Shown here: piece by piece, positions 26,828 through 35,977 of the stretch
Layout: each line of letters opens with the position of its first letter
Numbering within the stretch: the stretch's first letter is position 1
From: Bacillus sp. FJAT-42376
Lineage (GTDB): Bacteria > Bacillota > Bacilli > Bacillales > Bacillaceae
Length of the DNA: 64,000 nucleotides
NCBI RefSeq assembly: GCF_003816055.1
Contig: NZ_CP033906.1
Coordinates: 3,534,001-3,598,000 of the forward strand
Direction of reading: 5' to 3'
Position numbers and translations under genes: made by a program
Notes under the pieces: generated by a model
Database searches by the model: none
Told to the model about the DNA's origin: nothing
What the model saw: the letters and a program-made list of their open reading frames with translations, nothing else

Positions 26828-27082
26828 TTACACTTCTTTTTGCATATTATATTTTTGCATAAACCGCTCCGCACGGCCGCCTTTATCAGCAAATTTTTGT
26901 CTGCCGGTGTAAAACGGGTGGGAATCGGAAGTCGTCTCCATTTTAATTAATGGGTACGTATTGCCATCTTCCCATTTAATCGTTTCATTGGACCCTTTCG
27001 TTGATCCGCTCATAAACTTGAATCCGCTATTAACGTCCATATAGACGACTTTTTGATAATTCGGATGAATTTGTGGTTTCAT
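26828..27082 (-). CDS. rpmE2: Ribosomal protein L31, zinc-independent type B
   Basis: An 84-residue L31 of the type lacking the CxxC zinc ligands; no cysteine is present. Typical segments are [33 protein letters not shown] and [12 protein letters not shown]. In zinc starvation it displaces zinc-containing L31 from the ribosome and so frees zinc (YtiA in B. subtilis). ATG 27082 follows GAGGGG. A 23-bp Zur box lies 22 bp upstream. Confidence 0.96.
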   Translation of the reverse strand: MKPQIHPNYQKVVYMDVNSGFKFMSGSTKGSNETIKWEDGNTYPLIKMETTSDSHPFYTGRQKFADKGGRAERFMQKYNMQKEV

Positions 27083-27103
27083 GTTTTATAACCCCTCTCA
27101 TCT

Positions 27104-27126
27104 TAAAACGTAATGTTTACGATTTA
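27104..27126. promoter_or_regulatory. Zur box upstream of rpmE2
   Basis: TAAAACGTAAT..TTTACGATTTA, nearly the full Bacillus Zur consensus palindrome, placed 22 bp before the rpmE2 start codon, where bound Zur would block transcription. Confidence 0.82.
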
Positions 27127-27217
27127 ATAATAACAAAGCATCTAAACTTTGTCAAAGATACGGTTTCTTTTCTATCCATTTAGCTATGGTAAAGCCTCAT
27201 GTATGTGATTGAATTCA

Positions 27218-27312
27218 AAGGCGCTATACTTAGAGCGGCGGGAGGAGGCTTACCGTCCGCCCAAGCAAGGAAAACCACCTGCTAACTTCAATCAACAGCC
27301 AAGTTTAACAAA
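27218..27312 (+). repeat. Dispersed intergenic repeat, copy 4 (5' truncated)
   Basis: Retains GAGGAGGCTTACCG, CCGCCCAAGCAAGGAAAA and the right end AATCAACAGCCAAGTTTAAC, but lacks the GGGAGCAGCGGGACAGGTGA core. It lies in the 290-bp rpmE2-pentapeptide gap. Confidence 0.7.
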
Positions 27313-27375
27313 GCTATCCATTTTAAAAAAGACGCTTTCTCTTTTAGAAGAAATGCGCCAAAAACAAGGATTTGC

Positions 27376-28026
27376 TCATCTTTTAACCGTTAAACCAAGC
27401 AAGGCTGCAAAACCAATCGCCTGTTCTGGCGAAACTGCACAGCCATCTAAGCTCCCTGCCCCAATATTCAATTGATCAAACGTACACGTGCTGATATCAA
27501 TGCCTTTTAGAACGGTCCGTGTAAAATCAGCACCATTCAAATCACAGGAATCAAGCTCCACCTTGTTCAATGTGCAATCAAACCAATTTGTGTTCCGCAG
27601 TGATGAATGATTAAAAACGACCTGCTTTAAACGGGCATCCGTAAAGTCCGCCATACTAAACATGCACTCTTCAAAAACCGTATGACTTACATAAGCCTCT
27701 GAGAAATTCATGCCCATCAGCTTGCATTCTTTAAATACAACCCTGTTTAAATTCCCCTCAGCAAAGCTTGTATTCGATAGATCACAGTTTTCAAAAACCG
27801 CATCGGTCAAATCAATCCGCTCAAAGAGAGAGTTCGTAATCTTCACGTTTCTAAAGACCACTTTGGACAGGAGCAAACGGTTGATATTCCCGCTGTCCAT
27901 TTCCTCGTTTTCCAGTTTGCTGCCGGATAAAAAAGGATCTTCCGTGTCATCTATATCCTGGAATATAGCCTCTTTTAATACCTGCGGAATCTTAGGCCGA
28001 TCTATTTTAAATATTGCTGTCATCAT
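27376..28026 (-). CDS. Pentapeptide repeat protein, Qnr-like
   Basis: A 216-residue right-handed quadrilateral beta-helix protein. It consists almost entirely of A(D/N)LXX-type repeats (e.g. LTDAVFENCDLSNTSF, LNGADFTRTVLKGIDIS), and ends in VSPEQAIGFAALLGLTV, a tail typical of Qnr proteins. Length matches Qnr (214-218). Qnr proteins mimic DNA and shield gyrase and topoisomerase IV from quinolones; chromosomal Gram-positive members often give weak protection. Whether this one does is unproven. ATG 28026 or 28023; the ribosome site is weak. Confidence 0.8.
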   Translation of the reverse strand: MMTAIFKIDRPKIPQVLKEAIFQDIDDTEDPFLSGSKLENEEMDSGNINRLLLSKVVFRNVKITNSLFERIDLTDAVFENCDLSNTSFAEGNLNRVVFKECKLMGMNFSEAYVSHTVFEECMFSMADFTDARLKQVVFNHSSLRNTNWFDCTLNKVELDSCDLNGADFTRTVLKGIDISTCTFDQLNIGAGSLDGCAVSPEQAIGFAALLGLTVKR

Positions 28027-28322
28027 TCTCTGCCATCTTTCCCTTCATTTTCAAGCCTCTGAGCAGCTACCATACCACAAAGAAAAGCCTGTATATAAGT
28101 CTTTATTTTCCGATGAAAGTCTGTACAGCCCTCCATTTTAAAGAGGGATTCAGCATTTTCGGGTTAATGCTCCGTTTAACTTGTCCAGCTGGAGCTGGAT
28201 GGTAGCCTGCAAATGAACCGCTAAAAAGACATCCTTAACATGGGCTAATCAAAAAAGACGAATAAGGGTTGGTAAAAAGCGGATAATAAGGAAAGGAAAT
28301 TAGACTGGAAAGGCGGATTTAA

Positions 28323-29681
28323 ATGACTGATTTAGTGTTTGCGCGCTCCCTTTTTGGTACAACAATGGGGTTTCATATTATTTTCGCCACACTTGGTGTG
28401 GGAATTCCATTAATGATTTTCTTTGCGGAAATCATGTTTCAGCGCACAAAAGACATTGATTATTCCATCATGGCAAAGCGATGGACGAAAGGCCAGGCTG
28501 TCCTTCTTGGCGTCGCCATCCCAACGGGTACGATAGCAGGAACCCAGCTGACTCTATTATGGCCGGGATTTATGGAAGTCATCGGAAAAGTAATGTCGCT
28601 GCCATTTCAGATTGAAATTTATGCATTTTTTATTGAAGCGCTGTTTATGTCCATTTATGTTTATGCTTATGACAAAATTGGGCCAAAAACAAGGCTTTTA
28701 AGTGTGTTTTTCATTTTCCTCGGTGCTACGGCATCTGCCGTTCTGATTACCAACATCCACGCATTTGAGGGCACACCGGCAGGCTTCCGTATCCAGAATG
28801 GAGAGATCACGGATGTTGATCCGTGGGCTGCGTTCTTTAATCCTAGCTTTTTAGTCTCTGCGGCCCATGTAGCTTTCTCGGCATTTATGACTGGTGCGTT
28901 TATGATCACAACCATTGCTGCCTTTAAAATGCTGAAAAACCGAAAAAATGACCGCCTTTTCTCCTTTCACCGGAAAGCGTTCATCATGAGTCTGATTATT
29001 GGTTTATTTTCCTCCTTCTTGACAGCTATTAACGGACACGAATCGGCACAAATGCTGCATGAGTATCAGCCTGAAAAACTTGCAGCAGCAGAAGGATTAT
29101 TTGAAACCCAGGACCACGCACCACTTGCCATCGGAGGATTTACGAGTAAGGAAGAAAAAGAAATCAAGTACGCGATTGAAATTCCATGGGCATTGAGCTT
29201 CCTTGCCGGTAACAGCTTTGATACAGAGGTCAAAGGACTGAACGACTTCCCAGAGGACTATTGGCCGCCTTTATTTGTCCACACTCTGTTTAACGCTATG
29301 GTTTTAATCGGAAGTGCACTGATTGGACTTGCATTATTCGGTCTTGTGTGGAAAAAGTTTATAAAAAGACCGTTTCCAAAATGGTTTTTATGGATCAGTG
29401 TTCTCTCAGGTCCGCTTTCCATCCTGTCTACTGAATTTGGCTGGATCTTTGCCTGTACGGGCAGACAGCCATGGGTGATTTACCGATTGCTGAAAACTTC
29501 GGAAGTTGTGACCAAATCCGGAAATATCGGCACGCTGTTTTTATGTTTCACCATTGTCTATGCCATTCTGGGAACCGCTGTCCTCCTTGTCCTGATTTTT
29601 TACTTTAAACGGAATACCGTTGAAAAAGATCTGGCTGCGGTACAGGGGGATTCATCCAAAGGGAACGGCGTGGATGTTTAG
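28323..29681 (+). CDS. ythA: Cytochrome bd-type (bb') quinol oxidase subunit I
   Basis: Haem-carrying subunit of a terminal oxidase that oxidises menaquinol and reduces oxygen without pumping protons. At 452 residues with ~9 helices, it has haem ligands in TTMGFHIIFATLGVG (His ~18) and in the Met/His-rich helices, the quinol loop NGHESAQMLHEYQPEKLAAAEG (short Q-loop), and TEFGWIFACTGRQPWVIY near the C-terminus. Closest to B. subtilis YthA, the cyanide-insensitive branch. ATG 28323 follows GGAAAGGCG. ythB follows after a 133-nt structured gap. Confidence 0.93.
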   Translation: MTDLVFARSLFGTTMGFHIIFATLGVGIPLMIFFAEIMFQRTKDIDYSIMAKRWTKGQAVLLGVAIPTGTIAGTQLTLLWPGFMEVIGKVMSLPFQIEIYAFFIEALFMSIYVYAYDKIGPKTRLLSVFFIFLGATASAVLITNIHAFEGTPAGFRIQNGEITDVDPWAAFFNPSFLVSAAHVAFSAFMTGAFMITTIAAFKMLKNRKNDRLFSFHRKAFIMSLIIGLFSSFLTAINGHESAQMLHEYQPEKLAAAEGLFETQDHAPLAIGGFTSKEEKEIKYAIEIPWALSFLAGNSFDTEVKGLNDFPEDYWPPLFVHTLFNAMVLIGSALIGLALFGLVWKKFIKRPFPKWFLWISVLSGPLSILSTEFGWIFACTGRQPWVIYRLLKTSEVVTKSGNIGTLFLCFTIVYAILGTAVLLVLIFYFKRNTVEKDLAAVQGDSSKGNGVDV

Positions 29682-29814
29682 TAAGGCGCCCGTGTTACAA
29701 CAGCTTTTTTAATCGGCTGTGATTTCCTCTTGCATGGCGCCTTCCAATTAGAAGGTGTGAATGAATCAGCAGCCTGCTTCAACATAGCCATTTTAAAAAG
29801 GAGGCAGCATACAA
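29682..29814 (+). other. Structured intercistronic segment between ythA and ythB
   Basis: Contains AAGGCGCC (29684-29691) and GGCGCCTT (29736-29743), able to pair over ~44 nt, with an inner ACAGC/GCTGT stem. The U-run (CUUUUUUAA) lies in the loop, not after the stem, so it is not a usual terminator. It could tune mRNA stability or the ythA:ythB ratio. Confidence 0.4.
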
Positions 29815-30861
29815 ATGGGCGTATCCGCTGATGCTTTATTAGCTATATCTGTTTTATGGGGGTTTGTTTTTATATACGCTGTAATGGGAACGATGGATTT
29901 TGGGGCAGGTTTCTGGTCGATGATTTACTTTAATCAAAAAAGAACAAAGGCGACAAATATCGCGAACCGGTATTTAAGTCCGACGTGGGAAGTGACCAAT
30001 GTATTTATTGTAGCCATTGTGGTCGCCGTCTTCAGCTTTTTTCCGGGTGCTGCTTTTATTCTGGGGACCGTATTATTGATTCCCGGGAGTATGATTCTTT
30101 TGCTTCTCGCTATTCGGAGCGGTTTCCTCGTATTTTCCCATGTAGCAAAGGATTATGAACGGGCACTCACTTATATTTCGGGAATTTCCGGCTTCATCAT
30201 CCCGGCCCTGCTTATTTCGATTTTGCCAATAACTCACGGCAAATATATCAAAGTGGTTGACGGAGTCCATCAGCTTCAGCTCGGAACCCTGCTCTCAAGT
30301 CCTAACGTATGGGCCTTTATCGGATTTGCTGTCAGCAGTACCTTATTTCTATCCTCTCTCCTTCTTGCTGATTATTCAAGGAACCTGGCAGGTGAGGAAA
30401 AAGCCTATGAGGTTTACCGGCGGGATGCACTCATAACGGGTCCGGTTTCCATCATTATGGCCTTCTTGATCATGCTGACGCTCAAAACAGAGGCTAGATG
30501 GATTTATGACAATATGATGGAACATTTACCGGCCCTCATCGGCTCAGTGGTGATGTTCCTCATCGCCGGAGCAGCATTATTTATACCGTCCAGAAACAGA
30601 AACACACTTGGCAGACCCAGAATCGCGATGGTCGCTGTTCTTTTGCAGTATTTTCTTGCGAGCTATGCATATGGGCGCTCCCACCTGCCATATATGATTT
30701 ATCCGGATATTACACTGGACGCGGGATTTACAGATCCAAACACATTCCATGCCTTGTTTATCAGTTACATTGTGGGTTTTGCTATTCTCTTCCCGGGCTT
30801 TATCTTTTTTTGGAACCTATTCATGAAAAATCCTAAAACAGCTGAGGAAAATGAATCCTAA
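29815..30861 (+). CDS. ythB: Cytochrome bd-type (bb') quinol oxidase subunit II
   Basis: The second membrane subunit of the YthAB oxidase, 348 residues, eight to nine helices, without haem ligands of its own. FGAGFWSMIYFN, YLSPTWEVTNVFIV and SYAYGRSHLPYMIYPDITL resemble CydB-like subunits. ATG 29815 follows AAAAGGAGG. A small cysteine protein gene follows 65 nt later. Confidence 0.93.
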   Translation: MGVSADALLAISVLWGFVFIYAVMGTMDFGAGFWSMIYFNQKRTKATNIANRYLSPTWEVTNVFIVAIVVAVFSFFPGAAFILGTVLLIPGSMILLLLAIRSGFLVFSHVAKDYERALTYISGISGFIIPALLISILPITHGKYIKVVDGVHQLQLGTLLSSPNVWAFIGFAVSSTLFLSSLLLADYSRNLAGEEKAYEVYRRDALITGPVSIIMAFLIMLTLKTEARWIYDNMMEHLPALIGSVVMFLIAGAALFIPSRNRNTLGRPRIAMVAVLLQYFLASYAYGRSHLPYMIYPDITLDAGFTDPNTFHALFISYIVGFAILFPGFIFFWNLFMKNPKTAEENES

Positions 30862-30926
30862 AACATACTGTGTATGGACTGTGCTTTGAGGTTCAAAATA
30901 ATAAAAAACGGAAGGAGGAATGGAAA

Positions 30927-31088
30927 ATGGCCAAGCAAAAAGTTCAATGTGAAGTAAACAACTGTACGTATTGGGGACAAGGAAACAATTGTACCGCTGA
31001 TGCCATCTACGTCGTGAGCCATACAGGAGAACACGCGAGCCGCAGCGAGGAAACGGATTGCAAGACGTTTAAACCTCAAGACCTGTAA
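30927..31088 (+). CDS. DUF1540 protein
   Basis: A 53-residue protein with four cysteines (VQCEVNNCTYW, NNCTADAI, EETDCKTF), the pattern of the DUF1540 family, thought to bind a metal. The start ATG 30927 follows GGAAGGAGG; an open frame upstream to 30870 is not used. A terminator follows. Its position after ythAB parallels a small gene in B. subtilis. Confidence 0.88.
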   Translation: MAKQKVQCEVNNCTYWGQGNNCTADAIYVVSHTGEHASRSEETDCKTFKPQDL

Positions 31089-31127
31089 TTAAGCCTGGAA
31101 AATCATGGAGTGGAGTCTCATTCACTT

Positions 31128-31164
31128 AAAACAGGGACACGCATTCTAAGCGTTTCCCTGTTTT
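31128..31164 (+). terminator. Terminator after the DUF1540 gene
   Basis: AAAACAGGGACACGC and GCGTTTCCCTGTTTT form a long stem around ATTCTAA. Nearly the same hairpin recurs at 43,804-43,842. Confidence 0.88.
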
Positions 31165-31177
31165 CGTTTGAAGTTTG

Positions 31178-31330
31178 AGTCATGCTGATGGAAGCGGCAA
31201 ACCGAGACTCCGAGCTGAGAGCTGCGGGACAGGTGAGACCACGCAGTTGCTTAAGCTAGAGAAGGCTCACCGCCCGCCCAAGGAAAGAAAAGCGCCTGCT
31301 AGCTGCAATCAACAGCCAAGTTTAACAGAG
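31178..31330 (+). repeat. Dispersed intergenic repeat, copy 5
   Basis: Shares GCGGGACAGGTGAGACCACG, AAGGCTCACCGCCCGCCCAA and AATCAACAGCCAAGTTTAAC with copy 2, with a diverged left arm. It lies directly after the terminator hairpin in the 308-bp gap 31,089-31,397. Confidence 0.8.
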
Positions 31331-31397
31331 CCTAAACAAAAAACACCGGCTGGATCCGCCGGTGAAAATGGATGAGCGCTATGAGGAAATGTAGTGG

Positions 31398-31568
31398 TTA
31401 TTGGGTGGAAGTGTTTTGTTTTTGAAGCAAGTCATGCATTTCAAGCTTAGAAAGCTTTGTCAGCTCCTGAACCGTTTCCGGGGAAACTTCACGTTTAAGC
31501 AGCAGCGTGGCAATGAAAATCTTTCGATCAATCGGCTCCTTTTCATCTTGTCCGGTGCAAATATTCAT
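31398..31568 (-). CDS. Hypothetical protein, 56 residues
   Basis: A small soluble protein, MNICTGQDEKEPIDRKIFIATLLLKREVSPE..., predicted mostly helical, which I do not recognise. The ribosome site AAAGGAGG is 12 nt from ATG 31568. The open frame continues upstream to 31715 but without a good start. It lies downstream of menC on the same strand, beyond the menC terminator. Confidence 0.5.
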   Translation of the reverse strand: MNICTGQDEKEPIDRKIFIATLLLKREVSPETVQELTKLSKLEMHDLLQKQNTSTQ

Positions 31569-31671
31569 GAGCGGGAGATCCCTCCTTTCTTTGTCAGTAT
31601 AGCGCTGGTCAGGAAGGAGCGCAAAATCCCACTTTTTTCTTCTTGCCTTTAAATAGTACATTTCCATAAAC

Positions 31672-31704
31672 AAAAAAAGATAACCCCCGGGACGGAGGTT
31701 ATTT
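31672..31704 (-). terminator. Terminator overlapping the menC stop codon
   Basis: On the minus strand AATAACCTCC pairs with GGGGGTTAT and runs into a seven-U tract; the first strand includes the TAA stop of menC (31699-31701). It ends the men operon. Confidence 0.85.
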
Positions 31705-32808
31705 TGCGTAGACAAAACTCTTTTTTGTATATTTTTTCAGTTTTCCCCGATCTACTTCAAAACCAAGGCCAGGACCATCCGGAACCTGTACCGTTCCGTT
31801 TTTAACCTTCACCTCAGGTAAAATCAAATCCTCTTCCCAGTATCGCGAAGAGGCAGAAATGTCACCAGGGATTGTAAAGTTTTTAAGCGATGCGGCCGCA
31901 ATGTTATGGGCTCTCGAAATCCCTGTTTCCAGCATTCCCCCGCACCATACAGGAATTCCGGCCTCTTCGCAGAGATCATGGATTTTTCTCGCTTCGGCAA
32001 GTCCTCCTACCCGTCCAGGTTTTATATTAATGATTTGGCAGCTCCCGAGCTGAATGGCTTTTCTGGCATCTTCTGCGGATTCAATGCTTTCATCTAAGCA
32101 AATGGGTGTCCGGAGCATTTTTTGAAGAATGGAATGATCGATAATATCATCTGCCGCCAGAGGCTGCTCAATCATCAGCAAATTAAATTCATCCAGTTTC
32201 TTCAAATGTTCGGCCTGTTCCAGGGAATAAGCTGAATTGGCATCCGCCATTAATGGAATATCAGGATACGCCCTTCTGATTTCCCGAATCAGATCCATAT
32301 CTTTCCCCGGCTTTATTTTTACTTTTAATCGTTTATAGCCCGCCTGCAATGCACGCTCTACTGAGTTCAGCATTTCCTGTATCGGAGCGAGTCCGATGAC
32401 AACTCCGGCTTCTATATTTGTTCTGGTTCCGCCGAGGAGTTTGGAAAGGGACCGGTTGTTTTGCTTTCCGTACAGATCCCAGTATGCCATTTCCAAGGCG
32501 GCTTTCGCCATCCTGTTTCGCTTCAGTACAGAGAAAGAGGAGCTTACCTCAACCGGGTGGCTGTATTCATTTGCAAAGGCGATCGGAATTAAGAAATCCT
32601 CCAGCATATGAAGACTCGTTTTCACCGTTTCCTCTGTATACCAAGGAGAGGAAAAAGCAACACCTTCTCCCCAGCCGGCTGCACCGTGTTCATCTTCCAC
32701 TTCAACAATGATGCTCTCCCGGTTTTCCACTCTCTCCAAACTTGACTCAAATGGCTCAACAAGTTTCATTTCGGTCAGATGCAGGGTGATTTTTTTTATC
32801 TTCGTCAT
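31699..32808 (-). CDS. menC: o-Succinylbenzoate synthase
   Basis: Enolase-superfamily dehydratase of menaquinone synthesis that makes o-succinylbenzoate from SHCHC. At 369 residues it has the active-site KxK (RLKVKIKPG), metal ligands LMADANS, EQPL and DES, and the second lysine region NIKPGRVGG. Its ATG overlaps the menE TGA (ATGA), so translation is coupled. Members of this family can have promiscuous N-acylamino acid racemase activity, but the men context fixes the role. Confidence 0.95.
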   Translation of the reverse strand: MTKIKKITLHLTEMKLVEPFESSLERVENRESIIVEVEDEHGAAGWGEGVAFSSPWYTEETVKTSLHMLEDFLIPIAFANEYSHPVEVSSSFSVLKRNRMAKAALEMAYWDLYGKQNNRSLSKLLGGTRTNIEAGVVIGLAPIQEMLNSVERALQAGYKRLKVKIKPGKDMDLIREIRRAYPDIPLMADANSAYSLEQAEHLKKLDEFNLLMIEQPLAADDIIDHSILQKMLRTPICLDESIESAEDARKAIQLGSCQIINIKPGRVGGLAEARKIHDLCEEAGIPVWCGGMLETGISRAHNIAAASLKNFTIPGDISASSRYWEEDLILPEVKVKNGTVQVPDGPGLGFEVDRGKLKKYTKKSFVYAK

Positions 32809-34268
32809 TGTTTCAGCTCTTTCAATAAATGCCGCTGGAGTTTTCGAGATGCATTCCTTGGCAGTTCATGAACGAAAGCAAATCCTTTGGGCACTTTATA
32901 TTTAGCTAGTTTTCCTGTACTGTAGCGGATCAGTTCCTCTTCTGAAACCGGCTCAGCTTCCACAATAAATCCGTATGGAACCTGTCCCCATTTTTCATCC
33001 GGAATTCCTGCCACTCCCGCTTCTTTCACAGCAGGATGCTCCAATAGAATTGATTCAATTTCAGCCGGATAAATATTTTCCCCGCCTGAAATGATGAGAT
33101 CCGACCGGCGGTCCAGCACATAAAGGAATCCCTCTTCATCCATACGGCCAATATCTCCAGTATGGAGCCAGCCGTCTTTCAGAACTTTGTTTGTTTCCTC
33201 CTCTTTATTCCAATATCCTTTCATGACGTTGGGCCCTTTAACGGTAATTTCACCAGGAGTTCCGGTGTCCGTTTCTGTTCCGTCTTCCCCGATAATTTTA
33301 ATCTGGCATGGAAAAAGAGGTTTACCGGCCGAACCCAATTTTTTAAAAGCGTCTTCTGTGGAAAGTGTGGCAAATTGGGAGGAAGTTTCGGTCATTCCAT
33401 ATGTTTGAAACACTGGAATCCCCTTATCTCTGCATCCATTCAGAAGCGGCGCGGGAGCAGGACCACCGCCTAAAAGCATACAGCGGAAGGTGTTCGGATA
33501 TTGCCGGCCTTCCAATTCATCAAGCATCGAAGCAAGCATTGTGCCCACCACGGAAATAATACTGATCCGGTCCTCCATAATCGATTGATTAATGACTTCA
33601 GCATCGAAGCGCTGATGAAGCTGTATCGTCATTCCATAAATCACACTTCTAAATAAGATGGATAGCCCGCTGATATGAAACAGGGGGACAGCTGCAAGCC
33701 ATTTATCCTCTGAATGCAGTCCTAAATTAAGCGCTGATCCTGCAGCACTCCAGTAATGATTGCCGAATGTTTGCATGACCCCTTTTGGTTTTCCGGTTGT
33801 ACCCGACGTATACATAATCACAGCTGTATCGTTCAAATCGAATTCCTGTAAATAAGATGCCGGTTTTTCTCCCTGCATAAAGACATCGCCGGCTGTCCAT
33901 TTTTGACTCTTCTCCACCAAGAGTTTATCAAAGTAAGCGTGATCAGCAATCGTCATGATTGAACGTGAATCTTGAATCTGGTAAAGCCATTCTTCTTTTG
34001 AGAGACGTGTATTAAGCAATACAGCGGTTGCTCCAGTGTAAAAAATCGCGTGGAGCATTTTCACCATTTCTATACTGTTTCCCATTAAAACAGCAATATG
34101 ATCCCCTTTTGAAACTCCGAGCTTCTTTAATCCCCCGGCTCTGTACAGCGCTTCGTGATGGAGATTTTTAAAAGAAATAGACTCTTCCTTTGTCTCAACA
34201 GCCGTTCTGTCCGGTGTTAAATAAGCACGCTGCATAAGCCAGTTTGGCATCATCACTTGTTCAGGCAT
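32805..34268 (-). CDS. menE: o-Succinylbenzoate-CoA ligase
   Basis: ANL-superfamily enzyme that activates o-succinylbenzoate with ATP and CoA. Motifs: P-loop MYTSGTTGKPKG (residues ~153-164), TYGMTETSS, DGWLHTGDIG and YVLDRRSDLIISGGENIYP, then the C-terminal domain with the catalytic lysine in NASRKLQRH (commonly NASGKxxR, so Gly is replaced by Arg). 487 residues. The start is ATG 34268. It overlaps menC by 4 nt but is separated from menB by 73 nt holding a terminator-like hairpin. Confidence 0.94.
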   Translation of the reverse strand: MPEQVMMPNWLMQRAYLTPDRTAVETKEESISFKNLHHEALYRAGGLKKLGVSKGDHIAVLMGNSIEMVKMLHAIFYTGATAVLLNTRLSKEEWLYQIQDSRSIMTIADHAYFDKLLVEKSQKWTAGDVFMQGEKPASYLQEFDLNDTAVIMYTSGTTGKPKGVMQTFGNHYWSAAGSALNLGLHSEDKWLAAVPLFHISGLSILFRSVIYGMTIQLHQRFDAEVINQSIMEDRISIISVVGTMLASMLDELEGRQYPNTFRCMLLGGGPAPAPLLNGCRDKGIPVFQTYGMTETSSQFATLSTEDAFKKLGSAGKPLFPCQIKIIGEDGTETDTGTPGEITVKGPNVMKGYWNKEEETNKVLKDGWLHTGDIGRMDEEGFLYVLDRRSDLIISGGENIYPAEIESILLEHPAVKEAGVAGIPDEKWGQVPYGFIVEAEPVSEEELIRYSTGKLAKYKVPKGFAFVHELPRNASRKLQRHLLKELKQ

Positions 34269-34298
34269 GATCGAGTTCAGCCTCCTTTCTGATTATAT

Positions 34299-34330
34299 AC
34301 AAAACAGGCAGCCGCTGATGGGCTGCCTGC
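34299..34330 (-). terminator. Terminator or attenuator between menB and menE
   Basis: On the minus strand GCAGGCAGCC pairs with GGCTGCCTG over CATCAGC, followed by UUUUGU. It lies inside the men operon, 12 nt after the menB stop codon, so it may lower transcription of menE-menC. Confidence 0.75.
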
Positions 34331-34341
34331 AAAGCTTCTGT

Positions 34342-35160
34342 TTAAGGGAAACGCGGGAACTGTTTGAAGTCAGGATTGCGTTTTTCTTTAAACGCATCTC
34401 TTCCTTCTTTCGCTTCATCCGTTGTGTAATACAGTAGAGTCGCATCTCCGGCAAATTGCTGGATGCCTGCAAGACCGTCTGTATCTGCGTTGAAAGCTGC
34501 TTTAAGGAAACGGATGGCCGTTGGGCTTTTCTCCAAGATTTCCTCACACCATTGAACCGTTTCTTTTTCCAGCTGCTCCAGAGGAACAACTGTGTTGACA
34601 AGCCCCATGTCCAGTGCTTCCTGTGCACCATACTGACGGCACAGGAACCAAATTTCACGTGCCTTTTTATGGCCGACGATGCGTGCCAGATAACCTGAAC
34701 CATAGCCTGCATCAAAGCTTCCAACTTTAGGGCCAGTTTGTCCAAACACAGCATTTTCAGCTGCAATTGTAAGGTCGCAGACGATATGAAGAACATGTCC
34801 GCCTCCGATGGCGTATCCGGCCACCATCGCAATGACGGGTTTCGGAATCACACGGATGAGTCTTTGCAGATCCAGTACATTTAAACGTGGAATTTGGTCT
34901 TCTCCCACATAGCCTCCATGGCCGCGGACCTTCTGATCTCCGCCAGAGCAAAATGCTTTTTCTCCGGCTCCGGTAAGAATAATGACCCCAACATTCGAGT
35001 CGTCTCTTGCATAAGCAAAAGCATCAATCAACTCCATAACCGTTTTGGGACGGAATGCATTATGTACCTCAGGACGATTAATTGTGATTTTTGCAATACC
35101 ATTGTACGTTTCATAAAGAATATCTTCATATTTACGTTCTGCTACCCATTCAAATGACAT
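34342..35160 (-). CDS. menB: 1,4-Dihydroxy-2-naphthoyl-CoA synthase
   Basis: Crotonase-fold enzyme that closes the second ring of menaquinone from o-succinylbenzoyl-CoA. At 272 residues it shows [13 protein letters not shown] (oxyanion and bicarbonate-site region), [29 protein letters not shown] and the C-terminal [16 protein letters not shown], all family hallmarks. ATG 35160 follows GGAGG. menH lies 13 nt upstream. Confidence 0.97.
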   Translation of the reverse strand: MSFEWVAERKYEDILYETYNGIAKITINRPEVHNAFRPKTVMELIDAFAYARDDSNVGVIILTGAGEKAFCSGGDQKVRGHGGYVGEDQIPRLNVLDLQRLIRVIPKPVIAMVAGYAIGGGHVLHIVCDLTIAAENAVFGQTGPKVGSFDAGYGSGYLARIVGHKKAREIWFLCRQYGAQEALDMGLVNTVVPLEQLEKETVQWCEEILEKSPTAIRFLKAAFNADTDGLAGIQQFAGDATLLYYTTDEAKEGRDAFKEKRNPDFKQFPRFP

Positions 35161-35173
35161 TGATAAAACCTCC

Positions 35174-35977
35174 TTATTGTTTTAGAAACCCATTTACTAT
35201 TGTACCAAATAATCGCGGCTGTTCCACGTGGATTGCATGTCCGGCTTCTTTTACTTCTATATATTGGCTGTATTTGAACCGCTCATTCATATCTTTGCCG
35301 ATTTTGCAGAACTTTGAATCCAGTTCTCCCGCCATAATAAGAACCTGCAGCTCACTTTTCCCCAGCTCATCCCACAAATTTGGCTGACTTCCTGTTCCCA
35401 TTCCTTTTAGACTGTTTGAAAGCCCCTCCGGACGGTTGGCCAGACGCTGAGCGCGGATGAAGGCCTTTTTTTCCTCACTTAACTTCTCCTGGCTGGCAAA
35501 CAAAGGCTGCTTTTCCCAATGGCCTATGAAAGAAGCCACCCCTTCTGAAAGGATCCGCTCCGCTAAGAGAACATCGCTTTCCCTTCTTGCTTCTCTTTCT
35601 TTTGCTGTTTTCAGCCCGGGAGAAGCACTTTCTAAAATGAGCCGCTCGACTCGTTCGGGATAAGCAGCAGCAAAACATAAAGCAGTCCTTCCGCCCATAG
35701 AATACCCTGCTAAAGAAATTTTCGGCAATTCAAGTTCATCCAGCAATCTGGCTAAATCTTTGCACACTTCTTGCATGGTGTAACGCGCGTCATTTTCAGG
35801 AGCTTCCGTTTTCCCGTGTCCAATCAAATCGATGCGGATGAGTGTATATCCTTGAAGCAAAGGAAGCATTTCATCCCAATCGTTTAAAGAACCGGTAAAT
35901 CCGTGAAGAAGAAGAAGCGGCGCTCCCTCACCGTGAATGTCAATATGGTAGCTGACCCCTCTGATGCTTTTAATCAT
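35174..35977 (-). CDS. menH: SHCHC synthase (menaquinone alpha/beta-hydrolase)
   Basis: Eliminates pyruvate from SEPHCHC in menaquinone synthesis. The alpha/beta-hydrolase fold is seen as [17 protein letters not shown] (oxyanion), nucleophile GYSMGG (Ser near residue 96), the acid in MAGELDSKF and the histidine in [11 protein letters not shown]. 267 residues. Its start overlaps the end of menD by 8 nt. Confidence 0.94.
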   Translation of the reverse strand: MIKSIRGVSYHIDIHGEGAPLLLLHGFTGSLNDWDEMLPLLQGYTLIRIDLIGHGKTEAPENDARYTMQEVCKDLARLLDELELPKISLAGYSMGGRTALCFAAAYPERVERLILESASPGLKTAKEREARRESDVLLAERILSEGVASFIGHWEKQPLFASQEKLSEEKKAFIRAQRLANRPEGLSNSLKGMGTGSQPNLWDELGKSELQVLIMAGELDSKFCKIGKDMNERFKYSQYIEVKEAGHAIHVEQPRLFGTIVNGFLKQ

